Source: Thalassotalea sp. Sam97 (GTDB taxonomy: Bacteria > Pseudomonadota > Gammaproteobacteria > Enterobacterales > Alteromonadaceae). Taken from it: DNA of 64,000 nucleotides. The stretch's first letter is position 1. Every line of letters starts with the position of its first letter. The position numbers and the translations under genes were made by a program. A model generated the notes under the pieces. That model had not been told where the DNA came from. It ran no database searches and saw only the letters and a list, made by a program, of their open reading frames with translations. This document shows, piece by piece, positions 59,662 to 64,000 of this stretch. The stretch covers positions 1,116,001 through 1,180,000 of the forward strand of contig NZ_CP166919.1 of NCBI RefSeq assembly GCF_041379765.1, in the 5' to 3' direction.

Positions 59662-61434
59662 ATGCGTAGCGTATTTTGTGGTGAGATAAATGAATCTCAC
59701 ATTGGTCAAGAAATTACCTTATGTGGTTGGGTAAACCGTCGTCGTGATTTAGGGGCGGTTATCTTTTTGGACTTGCGTGATCGAGAAGGCATTGTGCAAG
59801 TGGTATTCGACCCAGACTTACCCGAAGTGCTCGAGGTTGCCAATACGTTACGTAACGAGTTTTGTGTGCAGGTAAAAGGTAAAGTACGTGCACGTCCTGA
59901 ATCGCAAGTGAACAAAGATATGGCAACCGGTGCTATTGAGGTTCTTGGTTTAGAGTTAAATATTTTAAACAAATCCGCGCCATTACCGCTGGATTTTAAC
60001 CAAGAGAATAGCGAAGAAAACCGCTTAAGATACCGTTACTTAGACTTACGTCGTCCAGAAATGACTGAGCGCTTGCGTTTTCGTGCCAAAGTCACCTCAG
60101 CGGTACGTCGTTCGTTAGAAAGTCAAGGTTTCATGGATATCGAAACGCCTATTCTAACCGCCGCAACGCCAGAAGGTGCGCGTGATTACTTGGTACCAAG
60201 TCGTACTCACAAAGGTAGTTTTTTCGCATTGCCACAATCACCACAATTGTTTAAACAATTATTGATGATGTCGGGTCAAGAACGTTATTACCAAATCGTA
60301 AAATGTTTCCGTGATGAAGACTTACGTGCTGACCGCCAGCCAGAGTTTACGCAAATCGATATCGAAACGTCATTCATGACGGCTGAGCAGGTGATGGATG
60401 TAACTGAAACCATGATCCGCGAACTATTCCAAGATTTACTGAATGTCGATTTAGGTAAGTTCCCGCATATGACCTACGCTGAAGCAATGACGCGCTATGG
60501 TTCAGATAAACCAGATTTACGTAACCCACTGGAAATGGTTGACGTTGCAGATATCTTAAAAGACGTTGAATTTAAAGTATTCAGTGGTCCTGCCAACGAT
60601 GACAAAGGTCGCGTAGCTGTAATTTGTGTACCAGGTGGTGCAGATAAGTTCTCTCGTAAGAACATTGATGAATACACTAAGTTTGTCGGCATTTACGGTG
60701 CTAAAGGCTTAGCATGGATGAAGGTTAATGACTTAGATGCTGGCATGGAAGGTATTCAGTCGCCAATTCTAAAATTCTTACCAGAAGCCGCAGTTAAGGC
60801 GTTATTAGAACGCACTAACGCGAAATCAGGTGACATTATCTTCTTTGGTGCTGATAACTATACTGTCGTAACCGAAGCATTAGGTGCATTGCGCCTGAAG
60901 TTAGGTGAAGATTTAGGTATCGTGAGCGATGAGTGGAAGCCTCTATGGGTTGTTGATTTCCCTATGTTTGAGGAAGCTGACGGTCACTTACATGCACTTC
61001 ACCATCCATTCACTGCACCAACAGGCTTAACAGCAGAAGAGCTTGAAGCCAACCCAATTGGCGCATTATCAAATGCGTACGACATGGTGTTAAATGGCTG
61101 CGAGCTAGGTGGTGGTTCAGTGCGTATTCACAACCAAGAGATGCAAGCTGCGGTATTTAGAATTTTGGGTATCTCAGATGAAGAAGCACAAGAAAAATTT
61201 GGCTTCTTATTAGAAGCGTTACGCTATGGTACACCACCTCATGCTGGTTTAGCGTTTGGTTTAGATCGCTTGGTTATGTTAATGACGGGCGCATCGTCAA
61301 TCCGTGACGTAATGGCATTCCCGAAAACAACAACGGCAGCATGTCCATTAACGAATGCTCCGGGTAAGGCCAATCCAGAACAATTGCAAGAGCTAGGTGT
61401 TGCGTCGATTGTTGAAAAGCAAGACGAAAAATAA
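59662..61434 (+). CDS. aspS: Aspartyl-tRNA synthetase
   Basis: AspRS charges tRNA-Asp. The 590-residue product is the same length as E. coli AspRS. It has an OB-fold anticodon-binding domain (GWVNRRRDLGAVIFLDLRDREG) and motif 2 (FRDEDLRADRQPEFTQIDIE). The bacterial insertion domain spans about 290-420, and motif 3 (GLAFGLDRLVMLMTG) is present. I choose the ATG at 59662 with AGGA upstream; an earlier TTG in frame would add seven residues. Absence of yebC or nudB between aspS and ruvC differs from E. coli. Confidence 0.97.
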   Translation: MRSVFCGEINESHIGQEITLCGWVNRRRDLGAVIFLDLRDREGIVQVVFDPDLPEVLEVANTLRNEFCVQVKGKVRARPESQVNKDMATGAIEVLGLELNILNKSAPLPLDFNQENSEENRLRYRYLDLRRPEMTERLRFRAKVTSAVRRSLESQGFMDIETPILTAATPEGARDYLVPSRTHKGSFFALPQSPQLFKQLLMMSGQERYYQIVKCFRDEDLRADRQPEFTQIDIETSFMTAEQVMDVTETMIRELFQDLLNVDLGKFPHMTYAEAMTRYGSDKPDLRNPLEMVDVADILKDVEFKVFSGPANDDKGRVAVICVPGGADKFSRKNIDEYTKFVGIYGAKGLAWMKVNDLDAGMEGIQSPILKFLPEAAVKALLERTNAKSGDIIFFGADNYTVVTEALGALRLKLGEDLGIVSDEWKPLWVVDFPMFEEADGHLHALHHPFTAPTGLTAEELEANPIGALSNAYDMVLNGCELGGGSVRIHNQEMQAAVFRILGISDEEAQEKFGFLLEALRYGTPPHAGLAFGLDRLVMLMTGASSIRDVMAFPKTTTAACPLTNAPGKANPEQLQELGVASIVEKQDEK

Positions 61435-61456
61435 AACGCCAAAGGTGTGAATAAAC

Positions 61457-61481
61457 AAAGCCTCGTACTATGCGAGGCTTT
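61457..61481 (+). terminator. Terminator-like hairpin after aspS
   Basis: AAAGCCTCG (61457-61465) / CGAGGCTTT (61473-61481), perfect 9-bp stem, but only a short T stretch follows. Confidence 0.65.
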
Positions 61482-61592
61482 GTCGTTGTGTAGCAAGCTG
61501 TTTTTAAGGGAGTATTTCCATTAGGTGAAATTCTCTTTATGCTAAATGGCTAAGGCCGTTTTGTTAGCAACCAACACAAAAGTTAATATTTG

Positions 61593-62120
61593 ATGAGTAT
61601 CATATTAGGGATAGATCCAGGATCACGTATCACCGGTTATGGGGTGATTTACAAACAGGGACGCAAATTTCAATATCTAGGCAGTGGCTGTATCAAAACG
61701 ATATCGGCCGGTGACGATATGGCAAAGCGCTTGCAAGTTATTTTTGCCGGTGTAACAGAACTTATTACTCAGTTTAACCCTGATATGTTTGCTATTGAGC
61801 AAGTGTTTATGGGGTTGAACCCAGCAGGCGCGCTCAAGCTTGGTCAAGCGCGTGGCGCGGCTATTGTTGCGGCGACCAATGCCGATCTTGACGTAGCGGA
61901 ATATTCGGCACGGCAAATTAAACAAGCCGTTGTGGGGACAGGAGCTGCGAAAAAAGAGCAAGTGCAGCACATGGTTGCCAGTATTCTAAAATTGCCGGCC
62001 CTACCTCAAGCAGATGCAGCTGATGCATTAGCCGTGGCGATATGCCACGCCCATAGTTATGACTCATTAATAAAAATGGCAGGGCAGGCGAGTAAAACGG
62101 TAAGAGGTCGACTGCGCTAG
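61593..62120 (+). CDS. ruvC: Crossover junction endodeoxyribonuclease RuvC
   Basis: RuvC resolves Holliday junctions by paired nicks, guided by RuvAB. The 175-aa protein has the first catalytic Asp8 in ILGIDPGSRITGYGVI. The catalytic Glu is in FAIEQVFMGLNPAGALKLGQARG, and the C-terminal acidic residues are in LPQADAADALAVAICHAH. The ATG at 61593 is immediately preceded by an in-frame TTG, which I do not use. The Shine-Dalgarno is poor. It heads the ruvC-ruvA-ruvB run. Confidence 0.97.
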   Translation: MSIILGIDPGSRITGYGVIYKQGRKFQYLGSGCIKTISAGDDMAKRLQVIFAGVTELITQFNPDMFAIEQVFMGLNPAGALKLGQARGAAIVAATNADLDVAEYSARQIKQAVVGTGAAKKEQVQHMVASILKLPALPQADAADALAVAICHAHSYDSLIKMAGQASKTVRGRLR

Positions 62121-62219
62121 TTGGACAAAATTTAATAACGAAGCCATAAAACTGGTTTACTATATATTTATACAGTGGTACTGTATGGGCATCATCGTTA
62201 TAACTTAGTGGGAAAGATT

Positions 62220-62846
62220 GTGATAGGACGTTTACGCGGGCTATTAGTTGAAAAACAAGCACCTGAAATAGTCATTGAATGTCAAGGTGTTGGCTATGAG
62301 GTTACCTTACCCATGACCAGCTTTTACCATTTACCTGCAATTGGCCAAGAGGTCATCATTTACACTCACTTCGCGGTACGAGAAGACGCCCAATTGCTGT
62401 ATGGCTTTGCCAACCAAACTGAGCGCAAACTGTTTCGTTTGTTAATTAAAGTAAATGGTGTTGGTCCCAAATTGGCGTTAGCTATTTTATCTAACATGTC
62501 AGCGAACCAGTTTGTTCATTGCGTAAACTTAGATGATGTTACCACCATAGTTAAAATTCCTGGTGTTGGTAAAAAAACAGCAGAGCGGTTGTTAATTGAG
62601 ATGCGCGACAAATTAAAAGACTGGGGCTTGGACATTGAAACGCCAGTTACCGACTCAGTCGAGTTTGAGCTTGTGGCAGGTGAAGTTGCATTGACAACGG
62701 TGAGCAATGCTAAAGATGATGCAATAACGGCGTTAGTATCACTTGGTTATAAGCAAGCGCAAGCAGATAAAGCCGTAAAAGCCGTATATCAGCAAGAAAT
62801 GAGCTCAGAAGAGCTTATTCGCGATGCTCTTAAATCCATGTTATAA
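62220..62846 (+). CDS. ruvA: Holliday junction branch-migration protein RuvA
   Basis: RuvA tetramers hold the four-way junction and load RuvB. The 208-aa protein starts at a GTG (62220) after GGGAAAG and begins (M)IGRLRGLLVEKQAPEIVIE, the conserved OB domain. Two helix-hairpin-helix motifs follow (NGVGPKLALAILS about 72-84, PGVGKKTAERLLIEM about 107-121), and then an acidic linker. A C-terminal RuvB-binding domain follows (DAITALVSLGYKQAQADKAV). Upstream in-frame residues are not conserved. ruvB begins 11 bases after it. Confidence 0.97.
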   Translation: MIGRLRGLLVEKQAPEIVIECQGVGYEVTLPMTSFYHLPAIGQEVIIYTHFAVREDAQLLYGFANQTERKLFRLLIKVNGVGPKLALAILSNMSANQFVHCVNLDDVTTIVKIPGVGKKTAERLLIEMRDKLKDWGLDIETPVTDSVEFELVAGEVALTTVSNAKDDAITALVSLGYKQAQADKAVKAVYQQEMSSEELIRDALKSML

Positions 62847-62857
62847 GCAAATAAATT

Positions 62858-63862
62858 ATGATTGAAGCCGATCGTTTAATACAGCCTACGCTGAATAAAG
62901 AAGAAGAAACCATCGATAGAGCGATTCGTCCGAAAATGCTCGATGATTACACTGGCCAAGACCATGTAAAAGAGCAGATGGACATCTTTATTCAAGCGGC
63001 AAAAAAGCGTAACGAACCATTAGATCATTTATTGATTTTTGGACCACCGGGCTTGGGTAAGACCACGTTAGCGAATATCGTTGCCAATGAAATGGGTGTC
63101 AATATTCGCACCACATCGGGGCCAGTGCTTGAAAAAGCCGGCGACTTGGCAGCACTGTTGACCAACCTTGAAGAAAACGATGTATTGTTTATTGACGAAA
63201 TTCATCGTTTAAGCCCTATGGTTGAAGAAATCTTGTATCCAGCGATGGAAGATTATCAACTGGATATTATGATTGGCGAGGGGCCTGCTGCTCGCTCGAT
63301 TAAACTTGACTTACCTCCCTTTACGTTAATAGGCGCCACTACTCGTGCTGGTGCGCTGACATCGCCACTGCGCGATCGCTTTGGTATTGTGCAACGTTTG
63401 GAGTTTTACAAAGTTGCCGACTTACAGAGCATCATTTCCCGTAGCGCCCATTTTTTAAATGTTGACCTTGATGATGAAGGCGCATTAGAAGTTGCTAAAC
63501 GCTCGCGTGGTACGCCACGTATCGCGAATCGCTTGTTACGTCGGGTACGCGATTTTGCCGAGGTGAAAAATAACGGTAAAGCCTGTCAGCAAACATCAAC
63601 CAATGCATTAAATATGCTAGAGGTTGACTCTGAAGGTTTCGATCTTATGGACCGTAAATTATTGCTCGCCATTATAGAAAAATTTGATGGCGGTCCGGTC
63701 GGATTAGATAATATTGCCGCAGCGATTGGCGAAGAACGCGAAACCATTGAAGATGTGATTGAACCCTTTTTGATCCAGCAAGGTTTTTTACAGCGCACGC
63801 CACGAGGTCGTATTGCAACATCCAAAGCATATTTGCATTTTGGTTTTGATATAAAAGAGTAA
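62858..63862 (+). CDS. ruvB: Holliday junction DNA helicase RuvB
   Basis: RuvB is the AAA+ motor of branch migration. The 334-aa protein shows IRPKMLDDYTGQDHVKEQMDIFI, Walker A GPPGLGKTT (about 67-75) and Walker B VLFIDEIHRL. Sensor 1 is in LIGATTRAGAL with the arginine-finger region PLRDRFGI, and a C-terminal winged helix ends the protein (LQRTPRGRIATSKAYLHFG). It completes the ruvCAB operon and is followed by a terminator. Confidence 0.98.
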   Translation: MIEADRLIQPTLNKEEETIDRAIRPKMLDDYTGQDHVKEQMDIFIQAAKKRNEPLDHLLIFGPPGLGKTTLANIVANEMGVNIRTTSGPVLEKAGDLAALLTNLEENDVLFIDEIHRLSPMVEEILYPAMEDYQLDIMIGEGPAARSIKLDLPPFTLIGATTRAGALTSPLRDRFGIVQRLEFYKVADLQSIISRSAHFLNVDLDDEGALEVAKRSRGTPRIANRLLRRVRDFAEVKNNGKACQQTSTNALNMLEVDSEGFDLMDRKLLLAIIEKFDGGPVGLDNIAAAIGEERETIEDVIEPFLIQQGFLQRTPRGRIATSKAYLHFGFDIKE

Positions 63863-63893
63863 GGTTATATATAATCATTTAGCCTTACTTTTT
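63859..63893 (+). terminator. Rho-independent terminator overlapping the ruvB stop codon
   Basis: GTAAGG (63859-63864) / CCTTAC (63883-63888) with a TATATA-rich loop and five T. The remaining bases to 64000 show no gene; a TTTACTC/GAGTAAA inverted repeat lies at about 63960-63979. Confidence 0.65.
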
Positions 63894-64000
63894 GAGTGAA
63901 ATTCAATATCTGTGTTTTAACGCTAAGGCGCATCAAACATCTTAAAACTGCTAGCTTCAGTTTACTCGAAAAAGAGTAAATCAGTAATGATGATAAACAT

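Noticed and set aside
61435..61592. Loss of yebC and nudB between aspS and ruvC as an unusual deletion
   Set aside because: Gene order here varies among Alteromonadales; those genes may simply be elsewhere, and nothing in the gap looks like a remnant.
1..64000. CRISPR arrays, rRNA or tRNA genes, insertion sequences and prophage genes
   Set aside because: No regularly spaced direct repeats, no cloverleaf or rRNA sequence recognised by eye, and no transposase, phage integrase or structural phage proteins among the reading frames.

Overview
The window looks like a chromosomal segment of a marine gammaproteobacterium of the order Alteromonadales. Colwelliaceae (Colwellia or Thalassotalea-like) is my best guess. 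It rests on gene order, moderately AT-rich DNA, NhaB and SstT sodium-coupled transporters, and protein lengths close to E. coli orthologues. No marker search was possible, so the genus is an inference.

Layout. (1) 1-8437: 3' part of a DEAD-box helicase (deaD); the minus-strand genes map, glnD and dapD; then the plus-strand rpsB-tsf operon with a structured rpsB leader and a strong terminator after tsf. (2) About 8.4-16.4 kb: an accessory island of single plus-strand genes separated by attC-like sites. It holds an HNH nuclease, a methyltransferase, a GNAT acetyltransferase, an exported HExxH protein, a lipoprotein, an XRE/membrane regulator and several small unknowns. No integrase is in view, so it reads as an integrase-less integron cassette cluster (CALIN). 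It splits the usual rpsB-tsf-pyrH-frr block between tsf and pyrH. (3) 16.4-34.2 kb: the envelope and replication block pyrH-frr-uppS-cdsA-dxr-rseP-bamA-skp-lpxD-fabZ-lpxA-lpxB-rnhB-dnaE-accA, with a MITE-like inverted-repeat element between lpxB and rnhB. (4) 34.4-41.2 kb: tilS, sstT, sirB2, sirB1, a DUF819-type membrane protein and kdsA. (5) 41.2-56.5 kb: an unknown membrane protein, mgsA, an unknown 265-aa protein, sbcD-sbcC, dsbB, nhaB, fadR, grxD, a 2-Cys peroxiredoxin, rnt, a small exported protein, an ATP-grasp enzyme, cmoB and cmoA. (6) 56.7-63.9 kb: a diguanylate cyclase with three periplasmic solute-binding domains, aspS, and ruvC-ruvA-ruvB.

How the genes work together. The conserved blocks cover protein synthesis (S2, EF-Ts, RRF, AspRS, Map, TilS, CmoAB) and nucleotide, phospholipid, isoprenoid and lipid A synthesis (PyrH, CdsA, Dxr, UppS, LpxD, FabZ, LpxA, LpxB, KdsA, AccA). 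They also cover outer-membrane protein biogenesis (BamA, Skp, RseP), replication and repair (DnaE, RnhB, SbcCD, RuvABC), and redox or stress functions (DsbB, GrxD, peroxiredoxin). The most unusual feature is the cassette cluster lodged in the translation/envelope block. Its genes are unrelated to their neighbours, have weak or absent ribosome-binding sites, and mostly end at or inside the left core of an attC site.
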